The position numbers and the translations under genes are program-made. A DNA stretch of 64,000 nt. Source: SZUA-592 sp041556555 (GTDB lineage: Bacteria; Pseudomonadota; Gammaproteobacteria; Eutrophobiales; Eutrophobiaceae). Under the pieces are notes generated by a model. The model made no database searches and was not told the DNA's origin. It saw only the letters and a list, made by a program, of their open reading frames with translations. Shown in pieces: positions 17,494-24,085 of this stretch; position 1 is the stretch's first letter, and every line of letters begins with the position of its first letter. The stretch covers positions 62,001 through 126,000 of the forward strand of contig JBFFIE010000001.1 of NCBI GenBank assembly GCA_041556555.1, written 5' to 3'.

Positions 17494-17871
17494 ATGAAAC
17501 TTAGTAAAGCACTGCCACTGGCGGTCTTGCTATTTCCTGCCGGCGTGATGGCTGGTGAAGGGTATCCAACCATTGAAGTCGTGCGCTCGGTGGTAGGATG
17601 CATGGCCGACCTCGGTGGGCAAAATGAGCAGAACCTGTACACCTGCACCTGCCGCCATGATTATGTGGCTGACCGGATGTCATTCGAGGCATTTGACAAT
17701 GGCACCATGCAGGAGCGTTACGGCAAGATGCCTGGTGAGAAAGGCGGGGTTGTCAGGGACAACGAGCATGGCAAGGCGGATTTGAAGGCCTTGCTAAAGC
17801 TGAAAAAGGAGGCTGCGGAACACTGTCCTGTGGTGAAGAATCTTTCCGCACCGACACGTCAGGATTCCTGA
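17494..17871 (+). CDS. Small secreted cysteine-containing protein
   Basis: A 125-residue protein with a clear signal peptide (MKLSKALPLAVLLFPAGVMA) and four Cys in the mature part (VGCMADLGG, YTCTCRHD, EHCPV). GGAG at 17481-17484 supports ATG 17494; the frame also opens at 17479. It lies next to the SoxYZ-like carrier and xoxF, separated from them by a bidirectional terminator. A role in methanol oxidation is suggested only by location. Not recognised as a named family. Confidence 0.65.
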   Translation: MKLSKALPLAVLLFPAGVMAGEGYPTIEVVRSVVGCMADLGGQNEQNLYTCTCRHDYVADRMSFEAFDNGTMQERYGKMPGEKGGVVRDNEHGKADLKALLKLKKEAAEHCPVVKNLSAPTRQDS

Positions 17872-17897
17872 CCGGCCCGGAAACTCAAAACCGTAAT

Positions 17898-17928
17898 AAA
17901 AAAGGGTGATTTTGAATCACCCTTTTTT
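17898..17928. terminator. Bidirectional terminator
   Basis: The stem pairs an A-rich run plus GGGTGATT with AATCACCC plus a T-run (17898-17909 with about 17915-17928). It serves both the small Cys protein gene (plus) and the SoxYZ-like carrier gene (minus), which converge here. Confidence 0.88.
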
Positions 17929-17956
17929 ATTTAATCTGATCGATTGGATAAGATTG

Positions 17957-18820
17957 TCAGGATGTTTTCTTATGCACTTCGTGTGTTGAAGTGAATTCAT
18001 TATTCTTGGTGTCCGAGCCCTTCACAGTCATCACTCCTTCTTTCTCCGGGACGAAATAAAAGCGGAAGGCCGGGTCCATACTGACCGAGAATGTCAGTTC
18101 AGCTTTCAGAACCGTCTCACCGTTATAATCGACCTCAATTTCCTTTACAAAATGCGGTGGCGGCATGACACGTGAACCGATCCGAAGCGGGGCCATGCCC
18201 GTAATATTGGGGTGACGTATCTTTAATTGCATGAGGTTGGGTTTGCCAAACTCAACATCGCCAATGGTCTTCATTTTCATTTGCCCAAGCAGCTTCTTTG
18301 AGTCCTCCATGCTGGCCGGAGGCGGAGCAGAGCAGGCGCCCTTGGCACGGACAAAACTCTTGGCCATATAGAGCTCACCGGTGTTTAATTCAGCAATTGC
18401 CCTGACGTAACTGAAGTCATCCACCCGGATACGCATGGCCAGATCGGCCTTGCCCGACTTGGGTGAAAACTCAAAATAACCCACCAGCGGTACGGGATTT
18501 TTGTCGATCAGGATGGTAATTTTCTTGATGTAACGCTCGTTGGTCTGTGGAATCTTGGTCTGGACAGAGATCGGCACCACGGTCGCATCTTCAGCCGTGT
18601 AGGGGGTCTTGAGTTCGAGGATGTCCTGTTCGGCACCTTCGATGATTTCCCGGTCCTGGAAATTGGACTTTCTGAGCTTTTCCTCCCAGACCTTGTCTGA
18701 GAGATTTTGCCGGTAATCCGGTGGTGCTACGTCGGCAACTGCCGGTGAGAACTGGAATACCAGGGCTGCCAGCAAGGTAGCTGACAGCAACGAGAGTAAA
18801 ATTCGGCCGTTGGTCAACAT
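17957..18820 (-). CDS. Quinoprotein dehydrogenase-associated SoxYZ-like carrier
   Basis: A 287-residue secreted protein. A signal segment (residues 8-29) precedes a SoxY-like half (KVWEEKLRKSNFQDREI, VVPISVQTKIPQ, YFEFSPKSGKADLAMRIRVDD) and a C-terminal SoxZ-like half (LMQLKIRHPNITGMAPL, PPHFVKEIEVDYNGETVL, FYFVPEKEGVMTV). Such fusions occur beside PQQ dehydrogenase genes and are named for that association. A lone Cys lies mid-protein (GACSAPP), but the SoxY C-terminal GGCGG arm is absent, so sulfur carriage is not assured. It is divergent from xoxF across a 792-bp gap. Confidence 0.85.
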   Translation of the reverse strand: MLTNGRILLSLLSATLLAALVFQFSPAVADVAPPDYRQNLSDKVWEEKLRKSNFQDREIIEGAEQDILELKTPYTAEDATVVPISVQTKIPQTNERYIKKITILIDKNPVPLVGYFEFSPKSGKADLAMRIRVDDFSYVRAIAELNTGELYMAKSFVRAKGACSAPPPASMEDSKKLLGQMKMKTIGDVEFGKPNLMQLKIRHPNITGMAPLRIGSRVMPPPHFVKEIEVDYNGETVLKAELTFSVSMDPAFRFYFVPEKEGVMTVKGSDTKNNEFTSTHEVHKKTS

Positions 18821-19612
18821 GTCACTACTCCGATCTAGATTTCAATTTGGTGCGATTGGTGATAAAAATATATAGTGATATTATGATATTTTTATATGTA
18901 ATTTGACAACTCCGTTTGCCATTTTCTGTAATTGTATCAATATTGATATAGATGGAGACATTTATCCCAAGTTCAAGTTGCAAGGGCGAATTATTCCCAT
19001 GTAAATTTGTTGCGATGCGGTACCAAGATCGGGACAAAAGCCGAACAATTTCATTTCCAGAATTGATCTGAGTTTTTAACAGTAACAATATAATTTATAG
19101 GCATTAATCACTAGCATTGAGCATGGCTTTAACTGCACCAATTAAAGTCCTCTGGATTCGCTTGCTTGTTATGCCTAAATTGCCTAGAATTCAACGACTC
19201 TAGAAAACAAACTTGGGGATTTAAATGGTATAAATCTCCTAAGTTTTATAAGAAAAAAATACAAAAGACAGGTTTGTCGCTGACCCACTAAATGAATAGA
19301 ACTCGCACCTGTATTGTCCATATCGAAGTCGCAGGTACGCAAGGGAGGGAATCCCTGGCGGCTGGCTTTTTATTGAAACAGACAAGCCTGACCCTTCACG
19401 CGGTAGAGCTTAAGTAATGCGTACAATCTTCCTGCGCAATCAAAAAATCTCGAATTCAATTATCACCACTTTTGCGTTTGCCCTCGAGGCAAACTTTTAC
19501 CCAACGATTTTTTCTAGCCCAATGGCGCTTTTTGATCTCGAGGCGTCGGCGGGTTTTGTGCACAACTAGAGATCACACATGCATGATCAAATAATAAAAG
19601 AGGAGTGAGGTC
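18821..19612 (+). promoter_or_regulatory. Long intergenic/leader region upstream of xoxF
   Basis: This 792-bp gap holds no convincing gene. The half next to the SoxYZ-like gene is strongly AT-rich. From about 19320 the sequence becomes GC-richer and structured, with a small AGGGA/TCCCT hairpin (19342-19346 with 19352-19356) followed by a T-run, and a 7-bp hairpin at 19476-19494. The octamer CTCGAGGC occurs twice (19483-19490 and about 19538-19545). The xoxF ribosome binding site is GAGGAG about 10 nt before ATG. I infer that promoters for both divergent genes and a long xoxF leader lie here; no promoter boxes are assigned. Confidence 0.5.
19476..19498 (+). terminator. Terminator-like hairpin in the xoxF leader
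   Basis: A perfect 7-bp stem (19476-19482 with 19488-19494), a 5-nt loop CTCGA and four T residues after it. It sits about 115 nt before the xoxF ATG. It could be an attenuator or terminate a short upstream transcript. Confidence 0.45.
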
Positions 19613-21553
19613 ATGAGTAAAATATCATTAAGTAAATGGCTTATAGCCGCGCTGGCCTTAATGGTATCGGCTCCCTCATTTGCGAACGATGAAGTTCGTA
19701 AACTGACGGAAAACCCGAACTATTGGGCCTATCCAGGTGGTAACTACTGGAACTGGCGTTATTCTGAGTTGAAGCAAATCACTAATAAGAACGCTGGTGA
19801 CATTGTTGCTGCTTGGACGTTCTCCACAGGTCGCCTGCAGGGCCACGAAGGTGGACCGCTGGTGCTGCCAAGCAGTGCCACTGGTCTGTCCTCAGATCAC
19901 CTGTACATCCATTCATCCTTCCCGAACGATGTGTTCGCCATCAATCTTGATACCTTGAACATCACCTGGTATTTCGAACCACAGCAGGACGAAGCTGAAA
20001 CCGTTCCTGTGATGTGCTGCGACATCGTGAACCGTGGTCTGGGTTACAGCATGGGTCAGATTTATCTGCAACAGGCAGATACTCTCCTGGTCGCTCTGGA
20101 CGCCAAGACCGGTAAGGTGAATTGGACGGCAGAAAACGGTCGTGACATCGGTTACGGTCCTGCCGCTGGTGACACCAACACCAACGCACCACACCCCATC
20201 AAGGACAAGGTCATCACCGGTTGTTCCGGTGCTGAGTTCGGCGTTCGTTGCTGGCTTGCTGCTTTCTATGCGAAAGACGGCAGACTGGCATGGCGTGCCT
20301 TCAGCATGGGTCCGGACGAAGACATCCTGTTTGATCCCAATAAGACCACTTCTCTGGGCAAGGTGGTGGGTAAGGATTCTTCTCTGAAGACCTGGTGTGC
20401 CAACTCTGACTGGAAAGCACCCGCTACTGGTCCCAACAGCTGTAAGACACTGGGCGATCAGTGGAAATCAGGTGGTGGTTCAACCTGGGGCTGGTGGCCT
20501 GCAGACTTTGAAGAAAACCTGCTGTACTACGGTTCAGGTAACCCTTCAACTTGGAACCCGGTTGTCCGTCCTGGCGATAACAAGTGGTCAATGACCATCT
20601 TCGCCCGTGACATCGACACCGGTATCGCTCGTTGGGTCTATCAGATGACCCCGCACGATGAGTGGGATTATGATGGCATCAACGAAATGATCCTGGCTGA
20701 CATGAAGGTCAAGGGTAAGCAGACTCCGGCACTGGTCCACTTCGACCGTAACGGCTTCGCTTACACCATGAACCGTAAGACCGGTGAACTGCTGGTTGCT
20801 GAGAAGTATGACCCTGCAGTGAACTGGGCTACTCACATTGACATGAAGACCGGCTATCCGCAGACCCTGAAGAAATACTCCACTCACTATAACGGTGAAG
20901 ATGTTGTTTCCAAGGATATCTGCCCGGCCGCTCTTGGTACCAAGGACCAGCAGCCCGCTGCCTACAGCCCACGTACTGGCCTGTTCTATGTTCCTACAAA
21001 CCACGTTTGTATGACCTATGAGCCTGTCAGCTACGCTGCTGGTGGTAACGAGTATGTTGCAGGCCAGGCTTACGTTAACGCTAACCTGACCATGTATCCT
21101 GCTGGTGCCGTTTGCCCAGAATGTCCAAACAACAATGCTGCCAAGGACAACATGGGTAACATGATCGCCTGGGACGCTGACAAGGGTAAGATCGTATGGT
21201 CAATCCCTGAACAGTGGTCAGTATGGTCAGGCGTTCTGGCTACCGCTGGTGACGTTGTCTTCTACGGTACCCTTGATGCTTACGCTAAGGCTGTTGATGC
21301 CAAGTCCGGCAAGCTGCTTTGGAAGTTCAAAGTACCTTCCGGCATTATTGGCAACTTCAACACCTGGGCTCATAAAGGCAAGCAGTACGTTGGTGTCCTC
21401 GCCGGTATCGGCGGATGGGCTGGCGCTGTGGTTGCTATCCCAGGCTTAGCTGCTGCACCTGATACAGCTGCTCTTGGTGCGGTCGGTGGTTACAGAGCTC
21501 TTCTGAACTCCTCCCGTAACAGTGGCGTGCTGATGGTGTTCTCACTGCCGTAA
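19613..21553 (+). CDS. xoxF: Lanthanide-type methanol dehydrogenase XoxF
   Basis: A 646-residue periplasmic PQQ dehydrogenase that oxidises methanol to formaldehyde (or formate). A signal peptide (1-24) precedes an eight-bladed propeller with W-docking motifs. Family residues are present: adjacent C135-C136, metal ligands Glu208 (GAEFG) and Asn310 (GSGNPS), catalytic Asp352, and Asp354 in W-D-Y-D-G. The extra Asp two residues after the catalytic one marks lanthanide-dependent XoxF; calcium MxaF has Ala there. An extra Cys-containing segment lies near 497-510 (GAVCPECPNNN), making it longer than the usual 600 residues. Followed by a terminator, a cupredoxin and xoxJ. No mxaF or mxaI is in the window. 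Confidence 0.96.
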   Translation: MSKISLSKWLIAALALMVSAPSFANDEVRKLTENPNYWAYPGGNYWNWRYSELKQITNKNAGDIVAAWTFSTGRLQGHEGGPLVLPSSATGLSSDHLYIHSSFPNDVFAINLDTLNITWYFEPQQDEAETVPVMCCDIVNRGLGYSMGQIYLQQADTLLVALDAKTGKVNWTAENGRDIGYGPAAGDTNTNAPHPIKDKVITGCSGAEFGVRCWLAAFYAKDGRLAWRAFSMGPDEDILFDPNKTTSLGKVVGKDSSLKTWCANSDWKAPATGPNSCKTLGDQWKSGGGSTWGWWPADFEENLLYYGSGNPSTWNPVVRPGDNKWSMTIFARDIDTGIARWVYQMTPHDEWDYDGINEMILADMKVKGKQTPALVHFDRNGFAYTMNRKTGELLVAEKYDPAVNWATHIDMKTGYPQTLKKYSTHYNGEDVVSKDICPAALGTKDQQPAAYSPRTGLFYVPTNHVCMTYEPVSYAAGGNEYVAGQAYVNANLTMYPAGAVCPECPNNNAAKDNMGNMIAWDADKGKIVWSIPEQWSVWSGVLATAGDVVFYGTLDAYAKAVDAKSGKLLWKFKVPSGIIGNFNTWAHKGKQYVGVLAGIGGWAGAVVAIPGLAAAPDTAALGAVGGYRALLNSSRNSGVLMVFSLP

Positions 21554-21590
21554 GCAAAAGCTTTAAGCAATTAAGTTTGTTTAAGCGAGT

Positions 21591-21620
21591 CCCCGGCATC
21601 TCAGATGCCGGGGATTTTTT
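21591..21620 (+). terminator. Rho-independent terminator after xoxF
   Basis: A stem of nine or more bp (CCCCGGCAT from 21591 with ATGCCGGGG to 21613) is followed by six T residues (21615-21620). It separates xoxF from the cupredoxin gene, which must have its own promoter in the AT-rich 21620-21843 gap or rely on read-through. Confidence 0.92.
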
Positions 21621-21843
21621 ATTTATCAGTACCACTATAGGATTCATTGATACATATTCGGACCAGAGTAATCATGTCCACGAACTAATTATTATCAAGA
21701 TTGTCTCATAAGATGTGCATAGTCTTATTCTATAACTTATTGATATATATAGAGAATATGGTAATTTGAATGTAGGGTATGCAGACTCTATAATCTGCGG
21801 CTCGATTTAATAATAAATAAATCTTTTCCGGAGAATTTTTAAC

Positions 21844-22284
21844 ATGAAATTTTTAAAACAATATTCACTGCTACTTACTTTGCTGGCCATGTTTATGCCG
21901 ACTTTGTCCCAGGCCGCCGATATCGCGGTTAATGCGGAGGCACGGGTCTTCAATCCTGAGATCGTTTACATCGAGCTGGGTGATACAGTCAAATTCAATA
22001 ATATGACTTCACATAATGCCGTCACTTACGTTGCCCCGGAAGGTTCCAAGGGTTTTGGTACCAAGGGTGAACTCCCGGGTGGCAGCTTCAGTGCGACCCC
22101 CGACAAGGAAGGTATCTATGGCTATGCCTGCGAACCCCATATCGGTTTTGGTATGGTGGGTGTGATCGTCGTGGGCCCAGTGACCCAGGAAATGAAAGAC
22201 GCTGCCAAGAAGAAGGCCATGGAAACCCTGGAAGGACCATTTAAACGGATTATTGGCAAGATTAACAAGATTGAAGTTAAGTAA
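21844..22284 (+). CDS. Type-1 blue copper protein (pseudoazurin/plastocyanin-like)
   Basis: A 146-residue periplasmic cupredoxin. After the signal peptide (1-25) comes a single cupredoxin domain with all four type-1 copper ligands: His57 (TSHNAV), Cys96, His99 and Met104. The C-x2-H-x4-M spacing is that of pseudoazurins. The C-terminal tail (115-146) is Lys-rich and helical, as in pseudoazurin. Placed where methylotrophs usually carry the cytochrome gene xoxG, it could be the electron acceptor of XoxF. That pairing is inference. The upstream GGAG box at about 21829 supports the start. Confidence 0.9.
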   Translation: MKFLKQYSLLLTLLAMFMPTLSQAADIAVNAEARVFNPEIVYIELGDTVKFNNMTSHNAVTYVAPEGSKGFGTKGELPGGSFSATPDKEGIYGYACEPHIGFGMVGVIVVGPVTQEMKDAAKKKAMETLEGPFKRIIGKINKIEVK

Positions 22285-22303
22285 ATTCTATCCTGCTAAG
22301 AAG

Positions 22304-22346
22304 GCGGTGCTGGTGCTGGCCTGATGGGGTCAGCACCGCAAATTTT
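22304..22346 (+). terminator. Hairpin between cupredoxin and xoxJ genes
   Basis: A 9-bp stem (22304-22312 with 22331-22339) encloses an 18-nt loop and is followed by AAATTTTATT. The T-run is interrupted, so it may act as a partial terminator that sets the cupredoxin-to-XoxJ expression ratio. Confidence 0.5.
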
Positions 22347-22379
22347 ATTAAGGGCAGCTATAAATTGACTGAGAGAATT

Positions 22380-23243
22380 ATGATAAGACAACACATCAAA
22401 ATTTCCATGAAGCAGATTCTATTACCTGTCGTCTTGCTTGCCGGTATTTTCAATGTGGCAAATGCGGCAGAAAAGTTTGAAACACTCAAGGTTTGTGCTG
22501 ACCCATTCATGTTACCGTTTTCCAATAATGAAGAAAAAGGTTATGAAAACCGGATCGCTGAATTATTTGCTGAAAAACTCGGCGCAGATCTCCAATACAC
22601 CTGGTTTCCTCAGCGTATGGGGTTTATCAGGAACACCTTGAAGAAAGAAGAGGGCACCAGCGGAAAATATGCCTGTGACCTGGTAATTACTGTTCCTTCC
22701 TCATTTGAACTGGCCGCAACTACCAAGCCCTATTACACCACGTCATACGTCCTGGTCTATAAAAAAGGCATTGGTCTGGATGACTTGAATGACCCGCAGA
22801 TGTTTTCCGAATTCGTCAAAGAACACAAACCGGATATCAAGTTCGGTGTTAGTGATCGTGGACCCGGACAACTCTGGGCCATGAACCAGGGCATGATGAG
22901 CAGTGATCATATGGTTCCATACCAGGGCCAACCGGGTGATGCCAGGGTGCATCCGGGACAACGGATGATAGAAGACATTGCTGCAGGAAAAATCGATGCC
23001 GCCGTGATCTGGGGACCAACCGCTGGTTATTATGCCAAGCAATTCAAGGACCAACAGGAATTCGTACTCTTGCCAATTCCCGATGACAAAAGCAACCGCG
23101 AGATGAAATACACCTACAGCATGTCCATGGCGGTGCGTTATGGCGAAAAGGAATGGAAGGAGACGATAAACAAATTGATTGATGAAAACAGCAAAGCGAT
23201 CGATAAAATCCTCACCGATTATGGTATTCCATTAGTCAAATAA
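22380..23243 (+). CDS. xoxJ: XoxJ-like periplasmic binding protein
   Basis: A 287-residue secreted protein of the solute-binding family 3 fold found in mxa/xox clusters (MxaJ/XoxJ). A signal peptide ends near ANA|AEKF. Mature features are LKVCADPFMLPFSNNEEKGYENRIAELF, the typical family-3 opening, plus YACDLVITVPSSFELAATTKPYYTT and IDAAVIWGPTAGYYAK. XoxJ is needed for XoxF function, possibly in activation or partner docking. ATG 22380 is preceded by GAGAG; the frame also reads from TTG 22365. Gene order is xoxF-cupredoxin-xoxJ. Confidence 0.9.
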   Translation: MIRQHIKISMKQILLPVVLLAGIFNVANAAEKFETLKVCADPFMLPFSNNEEKGYENRIAELFAEKLGADLQYTWFPQRMGFIRNTLKKEEGTSGKYACDLVITVPSSFELAATTKPYYTTSYVLVYKKGIGLDDLNDPQMFSEFVKEHKPDIKFGVSDRGPGQLWAMNQGMMSSDHMVPYQGQPGDARVHPGQRMIEDIAAGKIDAAVIWGPTAGYYAKQFKDQQEFVLLPIPDDKSNREMKYTYSMSMAVRYGEKEWKETINKLIDENSKAIDKILTDYGIPLVK

Positions 23244-23272
23244 TTCTAACGAACGATAGAGCAGATTTATCC

Positions 23273-24055
23273 ATGAGCAGAATAAAAACCTTAACCACAT
23301 ATTTGTCACTCTCATTACTGATCTTTAGCGCCAACCTGGCAGCAGAGACCGAGGAGGATGACAGCCTTAAGCGGGAACTGACCGAGGAAGAGCTTGATGC
23401 CAGGATAGGGCGAATGGGCGAGGTTGAAGAAATCCCGGAGGGTTTTGAATTTTCAAAGGCCGAGAACAGGCTCTGGTTTGAAAATCATCTCAAGAATATC
23501 GATCAACCAATGCGGTTGTACTACGAATTTTCCAAGACGGGATCCTATGAAGATGGTTTCGTTGATTCTGTTTACCTGGACATTCTCAAGGTCAATCCTG
23601 ATGGCACCAAGAACGCATCCCTGGATTTCTTTTCTGCCGACAGGAAACAGGTAATACACCCCGATAATGTAACCAACATTATGGGTAATCCGGTCCTCGG
23701 CGTTTACATGCAGGGTGATGTTTATGAAATGAACCGCCTGACCGAAGGTCATTGGCGACACTTCCAGAAGATGATCAAGATTGCCCTCAGGGAAACTGCG
23801 ACCGTCGAGGATATCGATTTCGAATTCAACGGCAAGCAATACACGGGTGAAAAGATCCATTTTGCGCCGTACCTGGAAGACCCCCACAGGCGGGATTTCC
23901 TGAAGTTTGCAGATAAATATTATGAATTTGTATTCAGTGATGAAATCCCGGGCATGTTATACAGCATCAAGACTGTCATTCCGGACAGAAGCGGTGAAGA
24001 CAAGGAGCCACTCGTTAAAGAGAGCCTGACCTTGCTTGAAGTTTCCTCTAACTAG
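23273..24055 (+). CDS. Secreted protein of unknown function in the xox cluster
   Basis: A 260-residue protein with a signal peptide (about 1-25, ending LAAE) and an acidic N-terminal stretch (ETEEDDSLKRELTEEEL). The rest looks beta-rich (RLYYEFSKTGSYEDGFVDSVYLDI; RDFLKFADKYYEFVFSDEIPGMLYSIKT). No cysteines or known catalytic motifs are visible. It is 29 bp downstream of xoxJ and co-directional, so it is probably co-transcribed and may assist XoxF maturation. I do not recognise the family. Confidence 0.7.
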   Translation: MSRIKTLTTYLSLSLLIFSANLAAETEEDDSLKRELTEEELDARIGRMGEVEEIPEGFEFSKAENRLWFENHLKNIDQPMRLYYEFSKTGSYEDGFVDSVYLDILKVNPDGTKNASLDFFSADRKQVIHPDNVTNIMGNPVLGVYMQGDVYEMNRLTEGHWRHFQKMIKIALRETATVEDIDFEFNGKQYTGEKIHFAPYLEDPHRRDFLKFADKYYEFVFSDEIPGMLYSIKTVIPDRSGEDKEPLVKESLTLLEVSSN

Positions 24056-24085
24056 TTAGTAATCATTCAGCGCTGGTTTAGACAA

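Noticed and set aside
18825..19088. Minus-strand reading frame of 87 codons in the xoxF upstream gap
   Set aside because: Low-complexity, AT-rich translation with no family resemblance and no clear ribosome binding site; it lies in a probable promoter region.
19320..19440. Possible c-di-GMP (GEMM) riboswitch, from the ACGCAAGGGA word
   Set aside because: Only a short piece resembles the consensus; the paired stems and tetraloop could not be found.
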